From positions 1-14,347 of the forward strand of contig CAJUNN010000054.1 in assembly GCA_910587955.1 (NCBI GenBank): a DNA stretch of 14,347 nucleotides, given 5' to 3'. Positions 6,006 to 12,233 of the stretch are shown here, one piece after another. Positions within the stretch are counted from its first letter, which is position 1, and each line of letters begins with the position of its first letter. The translations under genes were made by a program, and so were the position numbers. The notes under the pieces are model-generated. The model had not been told where the DNA came from, did no database searches, and saw only the letters and a program-made list of their open reading frames with translations. The DNA is from an uncultured Lachnospiraceae bacterium. GTDB taxonomy: Bacteria > Bacillota > Clostridia > Lachnospirales > Lachnospiraceae.

Positions 6006-6727
6006 TGCTCTTTTCCCTCCCCTTTTCCTCGGTTATCCTCTATTTTCACAATCTTGCCGTCAATAATATGAAAAATCCGGTCTGCAAAGCTGGCCAGATG
6101 GTTGTCGTGGGTTACCATTACAAGGGTCTGGTTCTGCTCCCGCACAATCCGCTTCATCAGCTCCATCACCTCCGCTGAAGTATTGGAATCCAGGTTTCCC
6201 GTCGGCTCGTCCGCAAAGATAATCTCCGGATCTACCACCAGGGCCCTTGCCACGCCCACCCGCTGCTGCTGTCCGCCGGACATCTCATTGGGCCTATGGG
6301 TCTTATGCTTGGGCAGTCCCACCAGCTCCAGCATCTGATCCGCCTTCTCCAGCCGCACTTTCTTGGGAACTCTACGGAACGTCAGGGGCAGGGCCACATT
6401 TTCCTTGGCGTTCATTGTTCCCAGCAGATTGAAAGACTGGAAGATAAATCCCACATGCTCTCTTCGGAAGCGCACCAGCTGGTTTTCATTCATTTTCTCC
6501 AGATGCTCGCCTCCCACAATAATTTCTCCTTTGGTAGGCTTCTCCAATCCGGCCAGCATGTTCAGCATGGTGGATTTTCCGGAGCCGGAGGTTCCCACAA
6601 TGGAACAGAACTCTCCCCGGTAAATTTTCAAATTCACGCCGTTCAGAGCACGCACCTTATTCTCTCCTACCCGGTAAATTTTGTACAAATTTTTCACCTG
6701 GATCACAGGCTCCCGTTCCTTCGCCAT
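6002..6727 (-). CDS. ABC transporter ATP-binding protein, MacB/LolD family
   Basis: This 241-residue ATPase has every motif: Walker A GTSGSGKST (45-53), Q-loop Q97 in FQSFNLL, signature MSGGQQQRVGVARA (149-161), Walker B IIFADE (169-174), D-loop NLD and switch histidine H207 in VTHD. The whole sequence, especially FQSFNLLGTMNAKENV, is typical of the MacB/LolD/FtsE-like group that works with FtsX-type permeases. It is cytoplasmic and would dimerise under the permease encoded two genes downstream. It is the first gene of the operon. GTGAGGA lies 8 bases before ATG 6727, and a promoter lies about 30-65 bases upstream. Its last four bases overlap the next start. Confidence 0.96.
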   Translation of the reverse strand: MAKEREPVIQVKNLYKIYRVGENKVRALNGVNLKIYRGEFCSIVGTSGSGKSTMLNMLAGLEKPTKGEIIVGGEHLEKMNENQLVRFRREHVGFIFQSFNLLGTMNAKENVALPLTFRRVPKKVRLEKADQMLELVGLPKHKTHRPNEMSGGQQQRVGVARALVVDPEIIFADEPTGNLDSNTSAEVMELMKRIVREQNQTLVMVTHDNHLASFADRIFHIIDGKIVKIEDNRGKGEGKEQ

Positions 6728-6760
6728 AAAAAATTCCTCACTTCGTCGATTCTACCACAT

Positions 6761-6792
6761 GTAGTATAACACAAGCACTTTGACAATACTAC
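6761..6792. promoter_or_regulatory. inverted repeat over the ABC operon promoter (possible operator)
   Basis: GTAGTAT (6761-6767) and ATACTAC (6786-6792) are exact reverse complements, 18 bases apart, and cover the -10 and -35 positions. A second small repeat, CTAC-N5-GTAG (6752-6764), overlaps one arm. Such an arrangement suits a repressor dimer, but no regulator gene is present in the window. Confidence 0.45.
6763..6791 (-). promoter_or_regulatory. probable promoter of the three-gene ABC operon
   Basis: Read on the minus strand, TATACT (6768-6763) is a five-of-six -10 box placed about 35 bases before the ATPase start. The hexamer 17 bases further up, TAGTAT (6791-6786), is a poor -35 box, which suggests that an activator helps or that expression is low. 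A TTGTCA also occurs (6786-6781), but only 12 bases from the -10 box. Confidence 0.5.
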
Positions 6793-6827
6793 TTAAGATT
6801 TTATTAAATCCGTTTAGGTAAAATTAC

Positions 6828-6864
6828 AAAAAAACGGAGAGCCGGCTTACCGCCTTGCCCTCCG
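6828..6864 (-). terminator. Rho-independent terminator overlapping the stop of the Mrr-like gene
   Basis: On the minus strand CGGAGGGC (6864-6857) pairs with GCTCTCCG (6842-6835) with one G-U pair. The loop can form a further GGC/GCC pairing, and seven T follow (6834-6828). The stop codon (6847-6849) lies within the hairpin. Confidence 0.85.
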
Positions 6865-7323
6865 AATCAATTTCTGAAGTTCCTCCCGATCCCAAAGCTC
6901 TACTTCAATCTCGTCTCCCAATTCCAAAGCAGACTGGGTGAAATAACTGTTTGTGAGAACCACAGCCTGGTCGCAGCCGTAGAAACGGGCTCCGGCATAA
7001 GCTTCCTGGACCGCTTTGTTGGGAATTTTGGAAGCATAGTGCTTGCACTGTACGGCATAAGATATCCCGTCCTTCTGGGCCAGAATATCCACCCCCTGAT
7101 CCCCGCTCCCCTTGGTAACCTCCACATGGCAGAACCCGTTCCGGGCAAGAAGCTCCGCTACAAATTTCTCAAATTCCCATCCGTCCATGGAGTCAAAATC
7201 CACGCTTCGGAAATACTGCCGCCGGAAGAAAAAGCGCAGCAGCATTTTCACCGGCCAGAAGAGGAGGCGCAGCACCAGCAGGACAGGCGCCGCCACCAGA
7301 TAATAAAAGAGCCGCATCATCAT
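6847..7323 (-). CDS. membrane-anchored Mrr-like protein (restriction endonuclease fold)
   Basis: This 158-residue protein has two hydrophobic N-terminal stretches (about 5-22 and 21-33), followed by RR and a cytoplasmic Mrr_cat domain (about 44-155). The PD-(D/E)XK motifs are complete: E52 in WEFEKFVAELL, D79 in GDQGVDIL, and Q92-C-K94 in AVQCKH, followed by the helix with VQEA (Q106). Family members such as Mrr cut DNA, often modified DNA. Small membrane-linked versions are common in Firmicutes and mostly uncharacterised. The start ATG 7323 overlaps the stop of the phosphate transporter (ATGA). Two further ATG codons follow immediately, so the true start could be 3 or 6 bases later. Only a weak GGATGA precedes it, so translation probably depends on the upstream gene. 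Activity on DNA is inferred. Confidence 0.85.
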   Translation of the reverse strand: MMMRLFYYLVAAPVLLVLRLLFWPVKMLLRFFFRRQYFRSVDFDSMDGWEFEKFVAELLARNGFCHVEVTKGSGDQGVDILAQKDGISYAVQCKHYASKIPNKAVQEAYAGARFYGCDQAVVLTNSYFTQSALELGDEIEVELWDREELQKLIRRARR

Positions 7324-8939
7324 TCATCCAGAATCGCAAATGCGATGTTTGTGGCATGGTCCGCCACACGCTCCAGTCCGGAACAGATGTCCGAAAAAAT
7401 CATGCCCGCCGCAGGCGTACATTCGTTGCGTGTCAGGCGGTCTACATGGGATTGCTGAAGTTTCTTCTCCAGATGATCCACCTGATCTTCAATCTGGGCG
7501 ATCTCCTCCACATGCTCCCGGTTGTTGTGAGAGAAGGTGTCCAGTGAGTACATCAAGATTTTATTTACCAGTTCCAGAAGCTCTCCCAGTTCATGCTGGG
7601 CTTCCTTGCTGAATCCCACTCCTTTTTCAATCCTCTGCTTGGCTGCGTCCGCCGCATTTTCCGCATGATCTCCGATGCGCTCAATATCATTCACCACGTG
7701 GAAGAGACCGCCGATGCTTTTCGCATCATCCACCGGAAGGGTAGACTGGTTGATTTTGACCAGGTAATCCGTAATGGCATGGTTCAGGAAATTGATGTTC
7801 TCCTCCACATGATAGACCTCTTCAATATCCTCCTCGTCCAGGGTAATCAGGGCATTCATGGCCCGGTTCAGATTGTTGTAAGCCAACTGTCCCATGCGCT
7901 CCAGCTCCATGGTCACCTCAACCACGGCCGTAGCCGGGGAAAACACATTTTTGGAACCGATATACACCAGCTCGAAATCCTTCTCGTCGTCGCTCTCGCT
8001 GCCGGGCACCAGAAGATATGTCAGCTTCACAATGAACCCGGAGAAGGGGAACAATACAAGTACCTGGAATACCTTGAAAATCGTATGGGCGTTGGCTACG
8101 GCACGTCCCATATTCCCGCCGGAAATCTGCAGGAAAAAGCCTTCCATCCAGTCTGAGGCAAAAGCCAGCACTACCACCATCAGTATGGTGCCGAACACAT
8201 TAAACAGGAAATGGATCAAAGCCGCCCGCTTGGCATCCTTCTTTCCGCTTAAACCGGCCAGAAGGGCAGAGGTACAGGCACCGATATTGCAGCCGAGAAT
8301 AATATAAAAGCACATGCCCAGATCCAGAAGCCCTTGCTGGGCCATCAAAAGAACAATACTCACCGTCACGGAAGAGCTCTGGACAATAGCTGTCACCAGA
8401 AATCCCATAACAATCGCCAGCAACGGCTGGGACAGGGAGGAAAGCGCCTGCACAATCAAAGGCGATTCCCGCAGGGAAGACATACTGCCGGACATTCCGC
8501 TTAAACCCATAAACAAAACACCGAAGCCCAGGACTACTTCCCCGATCTTTTTTATCATGGGCTTCTTGCAGAACATCACCATAATCACGCCGGCCATCAA
8601 AAAAACCGGTGCGATCTCAGACAGGTTAAACGCAACCAGCTGGGAGGTAATGGTGGTACCGATATTGGCACCCATAATGACACCGGCTGCCTGGTACAGG
8701 TTCATCAGACCGGAATTTACAAAACTCACTACCATAACGGTAGTGGCACTGGAAGACTGAATAATGGCGCAGAACACCACGCCTACCAGCATTCCCACAA
8801 AGCGGTTCTTGGTAAAAAATTCCAGAATACCGCGCAATTTCGCCCCAGCCGCTTTCTCCAGCCCGTCGCTCATCAGCTTCATACCGTACAGGAATAAGCC
8901 CAGGCCCCCGATCAGCCCAAGAACGATTGAATAATCCAT
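7320..8939 (-). CDS. Na+/phosphate cotransporter family protein with C-terminal PhoU-like domain
   Basis: This 539-residue membrane protein belongs to the NptA/Na-Pi cotransporter II family, which takes up phosphate with sodium. The two inverted family repeats each carry the hallmark motif: QSSSATT (about 61-67) and QSSSVTV (about 187-193). Several membrane helices reach to about residue 320. A soluble PhoU-like four-helix region (about 350-539) contains IGDHAENAADAA and GLERVADHATNIAFAI. The start at 8939 (MDYSIVLG) is preceded by AAAGGAG 8 bases away; the longer frame from 8957 would place that site inside the gene. It lies 93 bases after ribF in the same direction. I see no convincing terminator and no clear promoter in that gap, so partial read-through from the ribF operon is possible. 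Confidence 0.93.
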   Translation of the reverse strand: MDYSIVLGLIGGLGLFLYGMKLMSDGLEKAAGAKLRGILEFFTKNRFVGMLVGVVFCAIIQSSSATTVMVVSFVNSGLMNLYQAAGVIMGANIGTTITSQLVAFNLSEIAPVFLMAGVIMVMFCKKPMIKKIGEVVLGFGVLFMGLSGMSGSMSSLRESPLIVQALSSLSQPLLAIVMGFLVTAIVQSSSVTVSIVLLMAQQGLLDLGMCFYIILGCNIGACTSALLAGLSGKKDAKRAALIHFLFNVFGTILMVVVLAFASDWMEGFFLQISGGNMGRAVANAHTIFKVFQVLVLFPFSGFIVKLTYLLVPGSESDDEKDFELVYIGSKNVFSPATAVVEVTMELERMGQLAYNNLNRAMNALITLDEEDIEEVYHVEENINFLNHAITDYLVKINQSTLPVDDAKSIGGLFHVVNDIERIGDHAENAADAAKQRIEKGVGFSKEAQHELGELLELVNKILMYSLDTFSHNNREHVEEIAQIEDQVDHLEKKLQQSHVDRLTRNECTPAAGMIFSDICSGLERVADHATNIAFAILDE

Positions 8940-9032
8940 GAACTTTCTCCTTTGCATCTTGGATTTTTACAAATCTTTCACGAACGTTCCAATAATACTG
9001 TAATATACTTTTCCAAATCCTGCAAGCATATT

Positions 9033-9935
9033 CTAAGGTTTTCCCTCAAAATGCCGCCTTCCCCACTCCACGTCCCGGAAAAGCTGATTTTTCAGTTCTT
9101 CCAGGGAATCAAATTTCCGCTCCGGGCGCCGGAAAGTATAAAACTCTACCGTAATTTCTTTTCCGTAGAGATCTTGCTCAACACCAAAGAGATACGTCTC
9201 CACTCCCTTTTTCCGCTCTCCCTCCACCGTGGGCTTTAAGCCGATATTGGTGATCCCTTCATAGTTCCTGCCGTCAATCCGGGTTTTCGTAGCATAGACC
9301 CCGTTAGGCGGAAGCAGCTTCTCCTCCTCCGGGTTCAGATTGGTGGTGGGCATCCCAAGAGTACGGCCGATCTGCAGGCCGTGTACCACCTCCCCTGTAA
9401 CAGAGTAGGGATAACCCAGAAGTGCATTGACCCGCTCCATACGGCCCTGCTCCAGTTCTTCCCGGATAAAGGTGCTGCTAATCTCACGGCCCTCAAAGCA
9501 GGCCTTCTCCACCACATCCACCCGGAAGCCCAAACGGCCGCCCAGTTCCATAAGCAGACGGTAATCCCCCCGGCGCTTATAGCCGAAGCGGAAATCCGCG
9601 CCCACCGCCAGGTACTCCGTCCGAAGACGCCGTACCAGAATCTCCTCCACGAACACTTCCGGTTCCAAACGGGAAATCTCCGGCACAAAAGGACATTCCA
9701 GAAGGTAATCCGTGCCCTTTTGCTCCAGCATAAGCCTGCGCTCTTTGGGCAGCATCAGCCCGGGCCGTTTCCCGAAATCAAAGGTAAATATAAGGGGGGC
9801 AAGTCCCGTTTCCTTTTTCTCCAGAATCCGCTCCAAAAGAAGCTGATGCCCCCGGTGCAGCCCGTCAAATTTTCCCAGGGAAACCGCTGTGGGCCTCCCA
9901 ACCGCAAATTCGCTCGTTCCTCTTATCAATTCCAT
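9033..9935 (-). CDS. ribF: bifunctional riboflavin kinase / FAD synthetase
   Basis: RibF phosphorylates riboflavin to FMN and then adenylates FMN to FAD. At 300 residues it has normal length. The N-terminal FAD synthetase domain shows the nucleotidyltransferase motif GKFDGLHRGH (21-30), then ADFRFGYKRRGD (113-124) and ISSTFIRE (152-159). The C-terminal flavokinase domain shows IGRTLGMPTTN (189-199), NGVYA (211-215), TNIGLKPT (229-236) and E246 in VETYLF. ATG 9935 is preceded by CAGGGGAA. It lies 27 bases downstream of truB, the usual Firmicutes order. In many relatives rpsO comes next; here a phosphate transporter follows instead. Confidence 0.97.
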   Translation of the reverse strand: MELIRGTSEFAVGRPTAVSLGKFDGLHRGHQLLLERILEKKETGLAPLIFTFDFGKRPGLMLPKERRLMLEQKGTDYLLECPFVPEISRLEPEVFVEEILVRRLRTEYLAVGADFRFGYKRRGDYRLLMELGGRLGFRVDVVEKACFEGREISSTFIREELEQGRMERVNALLGYPYSVTGEVVHGLQIGRTLGMPTTNLNPEEEKLLPPNGVYATKTRIDGRNYEGITNIGLKPTVEGERKKGVETYLFGVEQDLYGKEITVEFYTFRRPERKFDSLEELKNQLFRDVEWGRRHFEGKP

Positions 9936-9962
9936 CGCTTGTTCCCCTGTTGCAAAAGCCCG

Positions 9963-10856
9963 TCAGGACAAAAACATCTTTACCGGGCGGAAGCTCTCCT
10001 CTTTCCTCCGGTAAACACCTACAAAAACCCCGCGGGAATCATAGACCCGCACCAGCGTCTCCGGACGGTTCTTCCCTTCTTCCAGAACTGCCAGAGATGC
10101 GGAAAAAGAATTGCCGTTATAAACCAGCCGATCCCCTTCCGGCTTCATCAACGCCCTGGGATATTCCCTGAACATCCGGTCCACAGGTATTACGGCCTGG
10201 GATAGCCTGCCCTGATCCGCCAGTTCCTGTATCTTTGAAAGCCGGAGACTCTCCTCTTGTACAAAATTTCCTACCCGGGTGCGAAGAAGGCTCTCCATGC
10301 AGCCCCCGCAGCCCAGACGCTCCCCTATATCCCGGCAGAGAGTACGGATATACGTTCCCTCTCCGCAGTCTACCGTAAAGCAGACACGTGGAAGACGGAT
10401 CCACTGGACAGTGATCCCGTAAATCTCTACCCTTTTTGGCCGGCGTTCTACTTCCTTTCCCTCCCGGGCCAGCTCATAGAGCCTTTTTCCTCCTACCCGG
10501 CGGGCGGAATACATGGGAGGAATCTGATCATAGCTTCCCTGAAAATCCAGGACAGCCCGCCGCACGGTTTCTTCGTCCGCGTCAACGGTACGCTCCGCCT
10601 CCACCCGGCCCCAGATATCCTGGGTATCCGTCTCCCGGCCCAGCAGCAGCACCGCCTCATACGTCTTTTTCTTTTCCGTGAGCATGCCGCTAAGCCGTGT
10701 AGCATTTCCCAGACACACAGGAAGAACTCCCTCCGCACCCGGATCGAGAGTTCCTGTATGCCCAATCTTCTTCTGTTTTAAAATGCCGCGCAGCTTTGCT
10801 ACCACATCGTGGGAGGTATAGCCCGCCTCCTTATATACATTCAGTACTCCGTTCAT
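9963..10856 (-). CDS. truB: tRNA pseudouridine(55) synthase
   Basis: TruB converts U55 in the T loop of nearly all tRNAs to pseudouridine and also acts as a tRNA-folding chaperone. This 297-residue protein has the catalytic motif GHTGTLDPGAEGVLPV, with catalytic D38. It also has the KTYEA strand (about 63-67), QIPPMYSARRVGGKRLYELAR and the CGEGTYIRTLCRDIG motif. The C-terminal part (about 230-297) fits the small PUA-like extension of bacterial TruB. ATG 10856 overlaps the nrnA stop by 4 bases (ATGA), with GGAAAG about 9 bases ahead, so translation is coupled. Confidence 0.97.
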   Translation of the reverse strand: MNGVLNVYKEAGYTSHDVVAKLRGILKQKKIGHTGTLDPGAEGVLPVCLGNATRLSGMLTEKKKTYEAVLLLGRETDTQDIWGRVEAERTVDADEETVRRAVLDFQGSYDQIPPMYSARRVGGKRLYELAREGKEVERRPKRVEIYGITVQWIRLPRVCFTVDCGEGTYIRTLCRDIGERLGCGGCMESLLRTRVGNFVQEESLRLSKIQELADQGRLSQAVIPVDRMFREYPRALMKPEGDRLVYNGNSFSASLAVLEEGKNRPETLVRVYDSRGVFVGVYRRKEESFRPVKMFLS

Positions 10857-11833
10857 TTCCCGCTTTCCTGTTCCGTATCTTCTCCCAAAAGCTGCTGCTC
10901 AATATGTAACGTCAGATTGTTCACCACATCGTACATGGTGCCGTGCATGGTACATCCGGCAGCCTTCACATGGCCGCCTCCTCCGAAATAAGCGCAGACC
11001 CGGCTTACATCCACGATTCCGTTGGAGCGCAAACTTACTTTATATTCCTGGGTTCCTGTCTCATGGAGGAAAATCGCCACCTCCACACCTTGCGTCACCC
11101 GGAGCTGGTTTACGATTCCCTCCAGATCCTTTGGGCCCACGCCGTAAAACTCCATATCTTTCTGCCGGATTCTTCCCATAATAACCCGGCCTTCCAAAAG
11201 AAGGATACTCTCCATCAGCGCCCTGCCCAGAATCTGGTTCTGTACATAAGTCTTCTTATAAAACGTATCGTCTACAATCCTGGTAAAATCAATGCCCTTG
11301 GCCATCAGCTTTCCGGCGATTCCCATGGTCTTTTCTGTGGTATTGGAATACTGGAAAACTCCCGTATCGTGAACAATGCCCAGATACAGCGCCTCCGCCG
11401 TTTCCTTGGAAATTTTTTCCTCATCCAGAATTTCATAGACCAGCTCCGAGGTGGAGCTTGCGTCCGCGCAAATCAGGTTTTCATCTGCAAATCCCGGATT
11501 GGTAATGTGATGATCGATGCAGAGCGTCCGCTTTGCCCCTTCAAAATAGGGCAGGGCCTTCCCCAGGCGCTCCTTATCACTCACATCCAGGGACACAAAC
11601 AGATCGCAGCTCTCTTCTGCCGGATACTCCGTGCGGATCTCCTCCGCTCCTTTGAGAAAGAGAAAATTGGGATTCACAGTTTCCAGATAAACCTTCACAT
11701 CTACCCCCGGAAACTGCTCCCGGATATAGTTGTACACAGCCAGACAGGAGCCGGTACTGTCCCCGTCCGGCCTCACATGCCCCGCTATGATTACGGTCTC
11801 CGCATGCTGCAGCTCATTTTTCAGTTTTATCAT
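10853..11833 (-). CDS. nrnA: DHH/DHHA1 phosphoesterase, nanoRNase / pAp phosphatase
   Basis: NrnA degrades 2-5 nucleotide RNAs and dephosphorylates pAp in the cytoplasm. This 326-residue protein has the RecJ-like motifs: H19-x3-D23-x-D25 in GHVRPDGDSTGS, D83 in SLDVSD, DHH at 107-109 and HDTG at 155-158. The DHHA1 glycine loop GGGGHVKAAG (284-293) binds substrate. I chose ATG 11833 (MIKLKNEL) because AAGGA stands 8 bases before it; ATGs at 11839 and 11842 are alternatives. The open frame extends to 12034, but that part is the out-of-frame shadow of rbfA. The gene overlaps the end of rbfA by 20 bases and truB by 4. The gene symbol follows the family and conserved order; enzymatic identity is inferred. 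Confidence 0.93.
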   Translation of the reverse strand: MIKLKNELQHAETVIIAGHVRPDGDSTGSCLAVYNYIREQFPGVDVKVYLETVNPNFLFLKGAEEIRTEYPAEESCDLFVSLDVSDKERLGKALPYFEGAKRTLCIDHHITNPGFADENLICADASSTSELVYEILDEEKISKETAEALYLGIVHDTGVFQYSNTTEKTMGIAGKLMAKGIDFTRIVDDTFYKKTYVQNQILGRALMESILLLEGRVIMGRIRQKDMEFYGVGPKDLEGIVNQLRVTQGVEVAIFLHETGTQEYKVSLRSNGIVDVSRVCAYFGGGGHVKAAGCTMHGTMYDVVNNLTLHIEQQLLGEDTEQESGK

Positions 11834-12209
11834 CCTCATCATCCTTATCTTCTTTGCTGCTCTTGTTGACATCGTCAATGAGTTTAGACATATTGACACC
11901 ATATTCGATGGACTGATCCAGCACAAACCGGATCTCCGGCGTATTGCGCAGATTGATGGATTTCGCCAGTGCGCGCCGGATATACCCTTCTGCGCTCCGA
12001 AGCCCCTCCAGGGTATCCTGCTGGGCTTTCTCATCCCCCAGCACGCTGATATAAGCTTTGGCGCTCTTTAGATCGGGGGCAACCTCCACTTCTACCACAG
12101 AGGTCATGGGGCCGATCCGGGGATCTTTAATCTCTCCCCGGATGATATTACTCAGCTCCCGCCGGACCTCTCCGTTGATTTTTGTATTTTTGATACTGTT
12201 TTTTCTCAT
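11814..12209 (-). CDS. rbfA: 30S ribosome-binding factor RbfA
   Basis: RbfA binds the 30S subunit near the 5' end helix of 16S rRNA and is needed for late maturation and cold growth. This frame encodes 131 residues with the single KH-like domain: VRRELSNIIRGEIKDPRI (about 15-32), VEVAPDLKSAKAYISVLG, and the end of the domain with LRNTPEIRFVLDQSIEYG. The last about 15 residues are an acidic tail (KEDKDDEDDKTEK) that overlaps the nrnA start region. The gene follows infB by 24 bases, with AGAGG about 11 bases before ATG 12209. Confidence 0.97.
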   Translation of the reverse strand: MRKNSIKNTKINGEVRRELSNIIRGEIKDPRIGPMTSVVEVEVAPDLKSAKAYISVLGDEKAQQDTLEGLRSAEGYIRRALAKSINLRNTPEIRFVLDQSIEYGVNMSKLIDDVNKSSKEDKDDEDDKTEK

Positions 12210-12233
12210 ATTCTGATTTTTACCTCTTAACTC

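Noticed and set aside
6780..6809. Plus-strand promoter with a perfect TTGACA at 6780-6785
   Set aside because: The best -10 box at a normal distance matches only four of six bases, and it would read antisense into minus-strand genes.
8940..8957. Start of the phosphate transporter at 8957
   Set aside because: The AAAGGAG site would lie inside the gene; it is correctly spaced for the ATG at 8939.
8982..8989. GAACGTTC palindrome as a LexA box
   Set aside because: The Gram-positive LexA box needs a 4-base spacer between GAAC and GTTC; here there is none.
9381..10205. 274-codon plus-strand frame opposite ribF and truB
   Set aside because: It spans two well-identified genes on the other strand and looks like a composition artefact.
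10943..11869. 308-codon plus-strand frame opposite nrnA
   Set aside because: It lies antisense to a clear DHH gene, has no recognisable domain and no ribosome site.
11834..12034. N-terminal extension of the DHH phosphoesterase
   Set aside because: It is the shadow of rbfA in another frame; homology and the AAGGA site support a start at 11833.
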